Program-made: the position numbers and the translations under genes
Assembly: GCA_015207365.1 (NCBI GenBank)
Contig: JADEXA010000029.1
Coordinates: 1 to 64,000 of the forward strand
Source: Vacuolonema iberomarrocanum LEGE 07170
GTDB lineage: Bacteria > Cyanobacteriota > Cyanobacteriia > Elainellales > Elainellaceae
DNA length: 64,000 bases
Reading direction: 5' to 3'
The notes under the pieces: model-generated
Database searches by the model: none
Seen by the model: the letters and a program-made list of their open reading frames with translations, nothing else
What the model was told of the DNA's origin: nothing
Shown here: piece by piece, positions 53,292 to 62,047 of the stretch
How positions within the stretch are numbered: position 1 is the stretch's first letter
Layout of the letters: each line of letters starts with the position of its first letter

Positions 53292-54248
53292 TCAGAAGGA
53301 GAAGGGTAAGTTCAGTCCCACATAGCCAAAGATGGTGTCCAATCCTGGATTGCCCGAGTAAAGGTCGGCATTAGAGATATGGTGCCAGCGCAGTCCAACC
53401 ATAAGGCGTTGCTCATCGTTGAGGCGAATCGTCGTGCCGCCCCCAACTTGGGGCGTGAAATTGAAGCTCGATCCGCGTCGGGGGACATCGTTGGTGGTGC
53501 CCAAAATGCCTGCACCACCGTCGATATAGAGAGACCAGTCCGCTTCTCGAACGAAGTGCCAGCGCAGAATGGCTGATAGGTTGAGCCCCACCGCATCATC
53601 GCCAGGCTGATCAAAAACCATGCTGTTGAGTTCCAGGTTGATGCTGTGCCCATCGGCAAAGAAGTGTGATGCGCCTGCGCCGACCAGCCCAAAACGGCTA
53701 GTGTCGCCTCCCAAGGTGGTAGCTCCCCCGGCGTGGATGTACCAGCGCTCTGACCCATCCGCGCCAAAAACCGGGGAAATCTCTTCGCTGGGTTCTGCTT
53801 CTGTTGGCTCGGGCTCAGGGGATTGCGCGATCGCAGGAAACTCGTCCAATCCCGCATCAATCACATCTCCTGCAAGCGGCCCAGTCGTCAAAGAGGGTTC
53901 AATAAAATCCGTTGCGAAGAGAGCCTGGGTCGCGTTAGCTGGCATGGCCTCTGGCAGCTCATTGACTAGAGCTTCTGAAGCAATGTGTGGTACAGGGGTT
54001 GGCGTGGTTGGTTCGTCGAAGTTGGCGGAATCCCAAGCGGGGGATTTGAACTGGGCTAGATGGTTAGATTTTGTGGACGTAATGGGGCTGGCCTGGGCAC
54101 GCTTGAGTGGAGCTAGGGCAATTCCCAACAGGGCGATCGCGAGAATCAGGGCAGCAGGGTTGCGGCGATGAGACCCTTGAAACGCGCGAAGCAAGTTGGT
54201 GGAGCGTGTAGCATCGTTGCGGGAGAATGTAGCGTTGGGGTTATTCAT
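53292..54248 (-). CDS. Outer-membrane PagL-like (lipid A 3-O-deacylase/acyloxyacyl hydrolase) protein
   Basis: 318 residues from the ATG at 54248; a TTG at 54257 is possible. A long basic signal sequence (1-53) ends near AQAS. An acidic Pro/Glu-rich disordered region follows to about 160. The C-terminal 150 residues form an eight-strand-type beta-barrel pattern ending LNLPFSF, with terminal Phe as in outer-membrane proteins. GLRWHHISNADLYSGNPGLD carries the His-x-Ser arrangement of the PagL family active site. Lipid A 3-O-deacylation would be the family reaction; whether cyanobacterial lipid A is its substrate is inferred. Confidence 0.75.
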   Translation of the reverse strand: MNNPNATFSRNDATRSTNLLRAFQGSHRRNPAALILAIALLGIALAPLKRAQASPITSTKSNHLAQFKSPAWDSANFDEPTTPTPVPHIASEALVNELPEAMPANATQALFATDFIEPSLTTGPLAGDVIDAGLDEFPAIAQSPEPEPTEAEPSEEISPVFGADGSERWYIHAGGATTLGGDTSRFGLVGAGASHFFADGHSINLELNSMVFDQPGDDAVGLNLSAILRWHFVREADWSLYIDGGAGILGTTNDVPRRGSSFNFTPQVGGGTTIRLNDEQRLMVGLRWHHISNADLYSGNPGLDTIFGYVGLNLPFSF

Positions 54249-54421
54249 AGTCGTCAAATGAATGGAGTTGAGCCTGAATGGGGGGTTGAGCCTGAATCAG
54301 CGTGTTTGGAACGATTTGCTGAGGGACAGATGCACCACGAAAGCGGCCATTTGCAGCCAAACCAGCACAGTATAAACGAAGATTCTGACAGGTCAATCCC
54401 AGCTCAGACAGAACACTCAGA

Positions 54422-54511
54422 TATAGCGCTATGCGCGTTAGTTAAGTACGGTTGTGTGGGGCGCGCCCCACACAACCGTTGCTGTACTTAATGCGGTTGC
54501 ACACCGCTATA
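54422..54511. repeat. PAL-B palindromic repeat, copy 4 (shortened core)
   Basis: Same borders as copy 1. The central GGGGCGCGCCCC is shorter than the GGGGCGCGCCGCGCCCC of the other copies. It is 17 bp from PAL-A copy 3. Confidence 0.8.
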
Positions 54512-54528
54512 AATCAAAAAACGAGTTC

Positions 54529-54641
54529 CTCAGTACAGGACAAACATCGAACCCTCGGCTAAACCCCTTGATTTTGTGTAGCGCGGGCACCGCCCGCGCT
54601 ACACAAAATCAAGGGGTTTCTGGGTCTTTTCCTGTACTCAG
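54529..54641. mobile_element. PAL-A MITE-like element, copy 3
   Basis: Ends CTCAGTACAGG and CCTGTACTCAG. Core hairpin on CCCCTTGATTTTGTGTAGCG. Flanking 9-mers AACGAGTTC (54520-54528) and AACGGATTC (54642-54650) match at 7 of 9 bases, an aged target duplication. Confidence 0.8.
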
Positions 54642-54710
54642 AACGGATTCATAGGTTTTTCTTGTGGCGATCGCCCCAAATCCCCAAACGCCCTATAGGT
54701 TTGCCCTTCT

Positions 54711-54800
54711 GGACTTACGCATTTTGTTGATGTTGTGGGCGCATCGCGCCCACAACATCAACGAGTTTACTCAGGATGACGCAAGCTTTGCGTAAGTCCT
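54711..54800. repeat. PAL-C palindromic repeat, copy 4
   Basis: GGACTTACGCATTTTGTTGA, hairpin TTGATGTTGTGGGCGC / complement, TCAGGATGACGCAAGCTTTGC, TAAGTCCT. Flanked by CCCTTCT and CCCTTGT. It ends 12 bp before the ndk stop. Confidence 0.8.
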
Positions 54801-54811
54801 ACCCTTGTTGG

Positions 54812-55261
54812 TTATTCGTGAATCCAGGGCATGAGGGTTGGGGTCCAGCTCGCCAGTTCTGCTTCAGTGAACCAGAGGGCAATCTCTTGCTGGGCGGTTT
54901 CTGGCGCGTCGGAACCATGGATAATATTGCGTCCGATGTTGGCTCCAAAGTCACCACGAATGGTACCCGGTTCAGCCGTGAGCGGATTCGTTGCGCCGAT
55001 CAGCTTTCGAGCCGCAGCAATGACACCATCACCTTCCAAAACCATGGCCACGACAGGCCCTGATGTGATGAATTCTACGAGCCCAGCAAAGAAGGGGCGC
55101 TCTTTGTGGACAGCGTAATGGGTTTCTGCCAATTCTTTGCTCACCTGCATGAGTTTCAATCCCACCAAGGTGAAGCCTTTGTTTTCGAAACGGCTGATAA
55201 TTTCTCCGGCTAAACCACGTTGCACCCCGTCGGGCTTGATGGCGATAAAGGTTCTTTCCAC
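54812..55261 (-). CDS. ndk: Nucleoside diphosphate kinase
   Basis: 149 residues from a GTG start, the standard length. It balances nucleoside triphosphates using a phospho-His intermediate; the active-site His is in NIIHGSDAPETAQQEI (near residue 115). ERTFIAIKPDGVQRGL at the N-terminus and RGDFGANIGRN before the His complete the signature. Its stop is 12 bp from a PAL-C repeat. Confidence 0.97.
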   Translation of the reverse strand: MERTFIAIKPDGVQRGLAGEIISRFENKGFTLVGLKLMQVSKELAETHYAVHKERPFFAGLVEFITSGPVVAMVLEGDGVIAAARKLIGATNPLTAEPGTIRGDFGANIGRNIIHGSDAPETAQQEIALWFTEAELASWTPTLMPWIHE

Positions 55262-55488
55262 TGCAGCTACCTCGTCAGTTGCGTCTAAAGTCCTTTTCCA
55301 TGCTCAGGAAAATGGGATCGTTTGTAAAGTGAGATTTGTGCATTTTTGCTGTCTAGGCTCATTCAAGGGGAGACAGAATCCATGGATGAATTGTTTCGCA
55401 AAGGAGCGCCCCTGCCCGAAAAAACACATATTCTTCATCAGCAGCGCCGCTTATTGGGGTGTTTGGCAGAAAGGCAGGAGGTTCCCAT

Positions 55489-55566
55489 TTGGTTGATGGT
55501 GTGGTCGCGGCGCGGGCACACCATCAACGAATTCCCTCAGGATTATGCAAGTTTTGCGTCAGTTCT
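55489..55566. repeat. PAL-C repeat, degenerate copy
   Basis: GGTTGATGGTGTGG / ACACCATCAACGA hairpin plus the TCAGGATTATGCAAGTTTTG border. It lies in the divergent ndk/speA gap, about 100 bp before the speA start; the left border is lost. Confidence 0.6.
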
Positions 55567-55662
55567 AAGCGAAACATATTGCTAGTGGGTATCTTTTGGT
55601 AGCTTGTTGTGATTTGGGTTGGTAGTGTTGATGATGGTTGCTGGAGGAGTAGAGAGATTGCC

Positions 55663-57687
55663 ATGGTAAGCAAGCCAAACATGCAAAAGGATGGCGTACG
55701 GAGCAACGGGCAACGGCCGTCGTCATTCCACGGCGATGGATTTTCCCCAAAGCGTGCCTGGTCGATTGAGGATAGCGAGGAACTGTATCGCATTAGTGGC
55801 TGGGGTGACCCCTACTTTTCTATCAATGCGGCGGGGCATGTCACGGTTTCTCCGAGGGGCGATCGCGGCGGTTCTCTGGATTTGTATGAACTGGTTAAGG
55901 CGCTCAAGCTGCGCAACCTCCATTTGCCTTTGCTGATTCGGTTTTCGGATATTTTGCAAGACCGGCTTGAGCGGTTGAATGCGGTGTTTGCGAAGGCGAT
56001 CGCCCGCTACAACTACAACGGCATCTATCGCGGCGTGTTTCCCGTGAAGTGCAATCAGCAACGGCATTTGATTGAGGATCTGGTGCGGTTTGGTGCGCCC
56101 CACCAGTTTGGCTTAGAAGCTGGGTCGAAGCCAGAGTTGATGATTGCGCTGGCGTTATTGGATACCCCTGAGGCGTTACTGATTTGCAACGGCTACAAAG
56201 ACCGAGAGTATATCCAGACGGCGATCCTGGCGCGGCGCATGGGGCAAAACACCATCATCGTCCTGGAACAGCTAGAGGAAGTGGACTACGTGATCGAAGA
56301 ATGCCGCCGATTGGGCATTCGTCCGGTGGTGGGTGTGCGGGCTAAGCTCAGCACCAAGGGCATTGGGCGGTGGGGGACTTCGGCGGGCGATCGCGCCAAG
56401 TTTGGCCTAACCTTGCCAGAAATCTTGCAGGCGGTTGAGAAGCTGCGAGCTGCAGAGATGCTGGACTGCTTGCAGTTGTTGCATTACCATATCGGGTCTC
56501 AGATCTCGGCCATTTCGGTTATCAAAAATGCCATTCGGGAGGCCAGTCAGATTTATGTAGAACTGGCTCAGCTTGGGGCGGCGATGCAATACCTCGATGT
56601 GGGCGGTGGCCTAGGGATTGACTACGACGGTTCTAAAACCAACTTCTACGCGTCGAAAAACTACAGCATCCAGAACTATGCCAACGACATTGTGGCGGAG
56701 GTAAAGGAAGCCTGCGATGAGCGCAACCTGCCAGCGCCAACGCTGATTAGCGAAAGTGGACGGGCGATCGCGGCTCATCAATCGGTTCTCGTCTTCGACA
56801 TCCTCGGGACGAGTGATGTGACGGTAGAGATTCCGGAGCCGTCCGATGAATCGGAACATCTCATCATCCAAAACCTGTACGAAACCTATTGCTCCATTTC
56901 TGTCGAAAACTACCAGGAAGCCTTCCACGATGCGACCCAGTTCAAGGAAGAAGCCGTCAGTTTGTTTGGGTTTGGCTATCTCAGCCTGACGGAGCGCGTA
57001 CGGGCAGAGCGGCTTTACTGGGCGTGTTGTGCATCCATTCTGGCGATCGTGCGGCAGCAAGACTATGTGCCCGACGATCTAGAAGACCTGGAGAAAATCA
57101 TGGCGTCGATCTACTACGCCAACCTCTCAGTGTTTCAGTCTGCACCAGATACCTGGGCGATCGATCAACTCTTCCCCATCATGCCCATTCATCGGCTCGA
57201 TGAAGAACCGACGCAACGGGGAACCCTGGCCGATCTCACGTGCGATAGTGATGGCAAGATCAACCAATTTATTGATCTGCGCGATGTCAAACACATCCTG
57301 GAACTCCATGCCCTGAAGCCCCTCAACGCGTCTTCTGCTCAATCCAATAGCAACGCCTCCAACCACGAACCCTACTATCTGGGTCTGTTCCTGGGTGGTG
57401 CGTACCAGGAAATTATGGGCAACCTCCACAACCTATTTGGGGCCACAAACGCGGTTCATATCCAACTGACGCCGAAGGGCGGTTACCGTATCGAGCATGT
57501 GGTGAAAGGCGACACGATGCAGGCAGTGTTGGGCTATGTGCAGTACGACGTTGAAGATTTGGTGGAAAACGTTCGGCGCAAAACCGAGCAAGCACTTCAA
57601 GAACGCAAGATTACCCTAGACGAGGCCCAGCAGTTGCTGCAAAACTATGAGCACTCGCTTAGCCGATACACCTATCTCTCTCCGTAA
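55663..57687 (+). CDS. speA: Biosynthetic arginine decarboxylase SpeA
   Basis: 674 residues from the ATG at 55663; the frame is open to 55609. GGAGGAG lies 13 bp and AGAGAG 6 bp upstream. It converts arginine to agmatine, the entry to putrescine and other polyamines. The PLP Lys is in GVFPVKCNQQRHL (Lys129). HYHIGSQISAI, DVGGGLGIDYDGS and SESGRAIAAHQSVLV are barrel motifs, and the C-terminal beta domain starts near 500. Length and order match the SpeA type used by cyanobacteria. Confidence 0.96.
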   Translation: MVSKPNMQKDGVRSNGQRPSSFHGDGFSPKRAWSIEDSEELYRISGWGDPYFSINAAGHVTVSPRGDRGGSLDLYELVKALKLRNLHLPLLIRFSDILQDRLERLNAVFAKAIARYNYNGIYRGVFPVKCNQQRHLIEDLVRFGAPHQFGLEAGSKPELMIALALLDTPEALLICNGYKDREYIQTAILARRMGQNTIIVLEQLEEVDYVIEECRRLGIRPVVGVRAKLSTKGIGRWGTSAGDRAKFGLTLPEILQAVEKLRAAEMLDCLQLLHYHIGSQISAISVIKNAIREASQIYVELAQLGAAMQYLDVGGGLGIDYDGSKTNFYASKNYSIQNYANDIVAEVKEACDERNLPAPTLISESGRAIAAHQSVLVFDILGTSDVTVEIPEPSDESEHLIIQNLYETYCSISVENYQEAFHDATQFKEEAVSLFGFGYLSLTERVRAERLYWACCASILAIVRQQDYVPDDLEDLEKIMASIYYANLSVFQSAPDTWAIDQLFPIMPIHRLDEEPTQRGTLADLTCDSDGKINQFIDLRDVKHILELHALKPLNASSAQSNSNASNHEPYYLGLFLGGAYQEIMGNLHNLFGATNAVHIQLTPKGGYRIEHVVKGDTMQAVLGYVQYDVEDLVENVRRKTEQALQERKITLDEAQQLLQNYEHSLSRYTYLSP

Positions 57688-58077
57688 TGGTGTATCTTTT
57701 GCTGCAGTGAGTGTTGGTTCCCCAGAGCTGATCTCTCTACGGGGAGCGTAGGCTAACTCGGTTCCTATTGATAGCGTAGTTGTCTCAGGACTGCGCCATA
57801 GAGTATCTTTTGTGTCCTCACGACTCGTGCTTCGCTTGTTTTTTCTATTACAGTTTTGGGCACGCTGTATGTAGCCCCTGACTAGCGAATAATCGCCAAG
57901 GTTAAGATGCCGTGCCAATGCACGAAGACTTCATCAAGATCCTGTCAAGATTGACGAGTCTTTATGACAGCTCTTGTAGCAAATCATTAGGATTTGACCT
58001 GTGAGGGTTACGAGCATGAACGAAGAAGGCTGAGGTGCGGCTCGAAATACTTGCAAACACTAAAAGAGAGAGAGTAT
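57688..58077. other. Intergenic, no gene seen
   Basis: 390 bp between two plus-strand genes. No repeat of the named families and no convincing terminator. The promoter of the STAS fusion gene must lie here. Confidence 0.3.
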
Positions 58078-59190
58078 ATGAAGGTGGCTGATTCTGACAA
58101 CACCGCGATTCAACCGACTATCGAGGCAGCCTCTTGCCGCTTTGTGATGCCTGCCGTTTTTACCGTTAGTCAAGCTGTAAGTTTTAAGCAGAGCTTTCAG
58201 GACGTTTGTCAGAAAAATCCTAATTTAACTCAGGCTATCCTCAGTTTTAACAATACCTACTTCATGGATAGCAGTGGGTTGGGCGCGTTGGTATCAGCCA
58301 ATAAGCTAGCCCGCCAGCGCAAAATAAAGCTGATTCTACAAAATGTTCCAGAACAGGTCTTGATGGTGCTAAAGCTAGCCGATCTACATCGCCTGTTCAC
58401 GATTGAGCAGCAGTCGGAACCTGCGTCCAAGGACACGGCAGAGGTCGCTGATCAGGACAAAGAACTGACAATCGCCACAACGACGACCCATGAATCCATT
58501 TTTCCTGTTGAAAGCGATCCGGTAAGGGGCCAAAGCAAGCGTCCTAAGTCAAAATCACTTGCTCCTCAGCCCTTTATTACCCACCCGTCGGTACGCTCGA
58601 TGCCCAAACGGGCGATTGATATTGTGGGTTCCATTGTGGGGTTGGGTATCGTTGGCGTTTTGTTTGTGCCGATCGCTGTTGCCATTAAGTTGGAAAGCCC
58701 AGGGCCTATTTTCTTCGGGCAAACGCGCTGCTCGCGGATGGGGCGACGCTTCAAGATGTGGAAGTTCCGTTCTATGGTGCAGGATGCTGAAGCGAAAAAG
58801 CATCTGATCGAAAACGAAGCGAGCGGGGCGATTTTCAAGAGCGCTAGCGACCCACGCATCACAAAGGTCGGCAAGTTTCTCCGGAAGACGAGTCTGGATG
58901 AGATTCCACAGTTCTGGAATGTGTTGAAGGGAGAGATGAGTTTAGTCGGGACTCGCCCGCCCACGCCAGATGAAGTGGAAATCTACGAAATTCCTCAGTG
59001 GCAACGACTCGATGTCAAGCCAGGTATGACTGGGGAATGGCAGGTGAATGGACGCTCCTCCATTAAGGAGTTCGAGGATATTGTGCGATTGGATCTGAAG
59101 TATCAGGAAAATTGGAGCTTGATGTACGATCTCCAACTAATCCTCAAAACAGTACTCGTCTTGTTCAATAAGAAATCTGGGGCGATGTAG
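58078..59190 (+). CDS. STAS domain fused to polyprenyl-phosphate sugar transferase
   Basis: 370 residues from the ATG at 58078, preceded by an AGAGAGAGAG purine tract. Residues about 8-112 are a STAS domain like anti-sigma factor antagonists, with the phosphorylatable Ser in MDSSGLGALVSA (63-74). A Thr/Glu-rich linker (112-170) precedes the bacterial sugar transferase domain: a membrane hairpin (about 178-204), KLESPGPIFFGQTR, KMWKFRSM (226-233), RKTSLDEIPQFWNVLKGEMS, and the C-terminal VNGRSSI. The transferase starts exopolysaccharide repeat units by adding a sugar phosphate to undecaprenyl phosphate. The fusion suggests control by a phosphorylation switch (inference). Confidence 0.88.
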   Translation: MKVADSDNTAIQPTIEAASCRFVMPAVFTVSQAVSFKQSFQDVCQKNPNLTQAILSFNNTYFMDSSGLGALVSANKLARQRKIKLILQNVPEQVLMVLKLADLHRLFTIEQQSEPASKDTAEVADQDKELTIATTTTHESIFPVESDPVRGQSKRPKSKSLAPQPFITHPSVRSMPKRAIDIVGSIVGLGIVGVLFVPIAVAIKLESPGPIFFGQTRCSRMGRRFKMWKFRSMVQDAEAKKHLIENEASGAIFKSASDPRITKVGKFLRKTSLDEIPQFWNVLKGEMSLVGTRPPTPDEVEIYEIPQWQRLDVKPGMTGEWQVNGRSSIKEFEDIVRLDLKYQENWSLMYDLQLILKTVLVLFNKKSGAM

Positions 59191-59298
59191 GTTTTACGGC
59201 GCTGGTTCCTGTCATTCTCATCCCACCTTTTCATCTCCATATCCTTAAAGGGCAGAGCCGTGTCTGGGTCTGCCGCTTTGCTATTTGGACTTGGTATT

Positions 59299-59398
59299 GT
59301 ACCAATTCGCTAAGAACCCACTACAGACATTTTTTGAAAGCCCCGCAGCGCGGGGCTTTCAAAAAATGTCTGTTTTGTTTTTCGTAGAATCAGTATTA
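59299..59398. repeat. PAL-H-type repeat, copy 3, with PAL-E-like core
   Basis: Outer GTACCAATTC / GTAGAATCAGTATTA borders resemble PAL-H. The core 59324-59372 is a perfect hairpin around TTTTGAAAGCCCCGC as in PAL-E. The right end overlaps the TAA stop of the GntR gene (59396-59398). Confidence 0.65.
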
Positions 59399-60103
59399 GG
59401 TGGTGGTTCCTCCATTTTCAAAGCAACGAACGATTCGCTCCTTGCTAGTGACGAGATGCTCTGTCACAGCAGCGGCTGCCATCGCTTCATTTCTTTTGGC
59501 GATCGCCTCAAAAATCTTGCGATGCTCTGAGTGGATATTCGCCAGATCCTCGGCACTCCGGAGAGTGCGCACCCGCAACAGCATCAGCTTATCGGAGACA
59601 TGCTCCAACAAGGGAGCTAGCCAGGGATTGCCGGAGCTAGTGGCGATCAGGTGATGAAATTGGGCGTTGAGATCGAGGAGATTCGAACTGTTGTCGGTTT
59701 TGCTTTTCTCAGACGCTTGACCTGTGACGATGATGTCGTGCATCGCCTGTAAGGTTTGCTCCATCTGCTCTACCATGGCGGGCGGTGCATGGTGGCAAGC
59801 ATTCCGTACGGCCAGTTGCTCTAGCGCGATGCGACAGTCATAGAGATGCAGGGCATCCTGAACTGAAATTTTGGTGACACATAGCCCGCCGCTCTCATCC
59901 TGCATAACCAAGCCCTTGAGCTGGAGCTGGCGAATGGCTTCACGGATGGGTGTACGGCTGACAGCAAAGCGGGAGGCAAGTTGCGTTTCGATGAGCCGCT
60001 CGCCCGGAGCCATGTCTCCTGACAGAATTGCTGTATAAAGTGCCTGATAGGCTTGCTGATAAAGAGATTGACTGCGGGCGATGGGCTGCAACGAGAAAAC
60101 CAA
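59396..60103 (-). CDS. GntR family regulator, FadR-type C-terminal domain
   Basis: 235 residues from a TTG at 60103, supported by GAGGAG 8 bp upstream. N-terminal winged HTH (LYTAILSGDMAPGERLIETQ, RFAVSRTPIREAIRQLQLKG), then an all-helical FCD ligand domain (RIALEQLAVRNACHHAPP, DLNAQFHHLIATSSGNPWL, SEHRKIFEAIAKRNEAMAAA) with the usual metal/ligand His and Asp positions. It sits next to the amidase on the same strand and probably controls the catabolic locus at 60-64 kb. TAA overlaps a PAL-H-type repeat. Confidence 0.9.
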   Translation of the reverse strand: MVFSLQPIARSQSLYQQAYQALYTAILSGDMAPGERLIETQLASRFAVSRTPIREAIRQLQLKGLVMQDESGGLCVTKISVQDALHLYDCRIALEQLAVRNACHHAPPAMVEQMEQTLQAMHDIIVTGQASEKSKTDNSSNLLDLNAQFHHLIATSSGNPWLAPLLEHVSDKLMLLRVRTLRSAEDLANIHSEHRKIFEAIAKRNEAMAAAAVTEHLVTSKERIVRCFENGGTTT

Positions 60104-60189
60104 AACGTTAACTCCTCATAGACAAAATAAGCAGGAGATGGCTCGAACTCATTCTCCAAAACAATTAGCGAGGCCAGTACGAATAAAAT

Positions 60190-61593
60190 CTAGCTTGTGG
60201 TATTGGCTGAAATGAACATTCCACTGGGTAAAATAGGTGCTCCAAAGAGACCCACCATCCAATGTGCTAGGGATAAAAGTGCCGAATCACGACCGCGATC
60301 GCCTACCAACTGCACGGCCATCGGTAACCCGTTGGTTCCGATGCCACAGGGAATGGCGATGGCTGGCAGCCCTGTTAATGTCCAAAGAGCACAGAAAACC
60401 GGATTGCCCGTATAGTCCAACCCCTTCGGGGTGATGCCAGTGGTGGCTGGCGTGAGGATGCCGTCGTATTGGCTGAGGACTTGGGCGAGGTACTGGCTGT
60501 AGGCATGGCTAGCATGGCGAGCTGCAGCGTAGGCGAGGGGAGCGACCGATCGACCCTGTTCGATCAGTTGGCTGAGTTTGGGGGAGAGGCGATCGCCTGC
60601 CTCCTTATAATCCTTGCCATGATTTACTGCCAAGCCTGAATAGGCCAGGGTTTCCACATGGGTAAAGTAGTTTGAAAAATCAGCGGGTAAGTCCAGTTCC
60701 ATGATCGTGGCTCCGGCTGCTTTCAGTTGTTCGACAACCTGTAGTAGATGCTCTTGCCCCTCCGGTTCGACTAAATTCCAGAAAGGGCCGCGAATCAGTG
60801 CTAGCTTGGGGGGCTGGGTGCGGGGCGATAGATTCCAGTCAGCGCGGTTCGGATATTTTGCAACCCACGTATCGGCATCACGGGGATCGGCCCCAGCCAG
60901 TACGGATCCCAACAGGGCTAAATCTGCCACACATCGAGCAAAAATGCCGACATGGTCGAGATCGCGACTGACGGGCAAGATGCCAAAGCGGGAGATCAGG
61001 CCAAAGCTAGGCTTGTAGCCCAGTACGCCACAGTAGGCAGCCGGACGAATGACCGATCCCATGGTCTGGGTGCCGATCGCCAACGGCACCATTCCAGCCG
61101 CAACGGCTGCAGCAGACCCACTGGAACTAGCACCAGGAGTATGGTTTAGATTGTGGGGGTTGCGGGTACGAGCAGATGCCCCAGATGCATATTCAGTCGT
61201 AACGGTTTTACCGACGATTACGGCGCCAGCGGCCTGTAGGCGTTCCACCACTGTGGCGTTAAAGTCCAGGTGCTGTCCGGCATACAGAGGGGTACCCCAC
61301 TGGGTTGGCATATCGGCAGTGGCAATGATGTCTTTGATTCCGATGGGAACGCCCCAAAGGGGCGCGGAAAGGGGAGATGCCTGGTCGCAGACACTCGCTT
61401 GTTTTAGAACCTGCTGGGGGTCGCAGTACTCCCAGGCTTGGATTTGTGGATCCTGATCCTGGATGCAATTTAGGCAATATTGTGCCCATTCTTGGGCGGT
61501 AAGCGATCGCTTCTCTAGGGCTTGTAATCCATCGATAGCTGTCAGGGGCGGTAGAGCATTGACGGGATGAGACATCCCTCCATGGGGGCGCAT
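60190..61593 (-). CDS. Amidase signature enzyme
   Basis: 467 residues; ATG 61575 is an alternative start. The Ser-cisSer-Lys triad of the family is visible: Lys in WGVPIGIKDII (near 92), cis-Ser region PGASSSGSAAAVAAG (near 155), and the nucleophile Ser in TQTMGSVIRPAAYCG. The Gly that usually precedes (GTDTGGS) is altered to GTQTMGS. The enzyme hydrolyses an amide, but the substrate (for example allophanate, ureidoglycolate-type amides or an aryl amide) cannot be read. It lies between the GntR gene and the divergent puuE-like gene. Confidence 0.9.
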   Translation of the reverse strand: MRPHGGMSHPVNALPPLTAIDGLQALEKRSLTAQEWAQYCLNCIQDQDPQIQAWEYCDPQQVLKQASVCDQASPLSAPLWGVPIGIKDIIATADMPTQWGTPLYAGQHLDFNATVVERLQAAGAVIVGKTVTTEYASGASARTRNPHNLNHTPGASSSGSAAAVAAGMVPLAIGTQTMGSVIRPAAYCGVLGYKPSFGLISRFGILPVSRDLDHVGIFARCVADLALLGSVLAGADPRDADTWVAKYPNRADWNLSPRTQPPKLALIRGPFWNLVEPEGQEHLLQVVEQLKAAGATIMELDLPADFSNYFTHVETLAYSGLAVNHGKDYKEAGDRLSPKLSQLIEQGRSVAPLAYAAARHASHAYSQYLAQVLSQYDGILTPATTGITPKGLDYTGNPVFCALWTLTGLPAIAIPCGIGTNGLPMAVQLVGDRGRDSALLSLAHWMVGLFGAPILPSGMFISANTTS

Positions 61594-62047
61594 AGTGTTC
61601 GTTGTGTGAATGTCTTCTGGTTGGACGGTGCAGAGGTTGAGTCTGATGCTGATACGGACGGCTTAGGTTGTGCTAGGGCTAGCACAGCCAGCAGGTCAGA
61701 TCGGGGGGCAACCTGATTGAAGTCGGTTGATGATTTCAAAAGCTGGCTTTTACTGTAATCAATTATCGAATATATAGTCGAATGAAATCGTAATTTATGA
61801 TAATTCCTGCCTACATTCTTTTTGGTATTTTATTAATGAAAGAGTTTTTGAAATATATTTAGAAGTATTTTTAAGCATATGCATTTTTAATGCCTTGATT
61901 GAATAGAGCGTGAGGCGAGCGAATCAATATAGAAAGTTTTGGATGATTCAAGGATTATTCTTCTCAGAATGCTTGAATTTTTATCTTGTATAGCCTGATA
62001 AATTTGCTTCCCAAGGTGCTCTGGAAGTTGTGGAGAATTTTGAAAAC
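61594..62047. promoter_or_regulatory. Divergent region amidase / puuE-like gene
   Basis: About 450 bp, strongly AT-rich in its middle (61740-62000), between divergent catabolic genes. A GntR operator would be expected here. No clear palindromic half-sites were picked out by eye. Confidence 0.4.
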
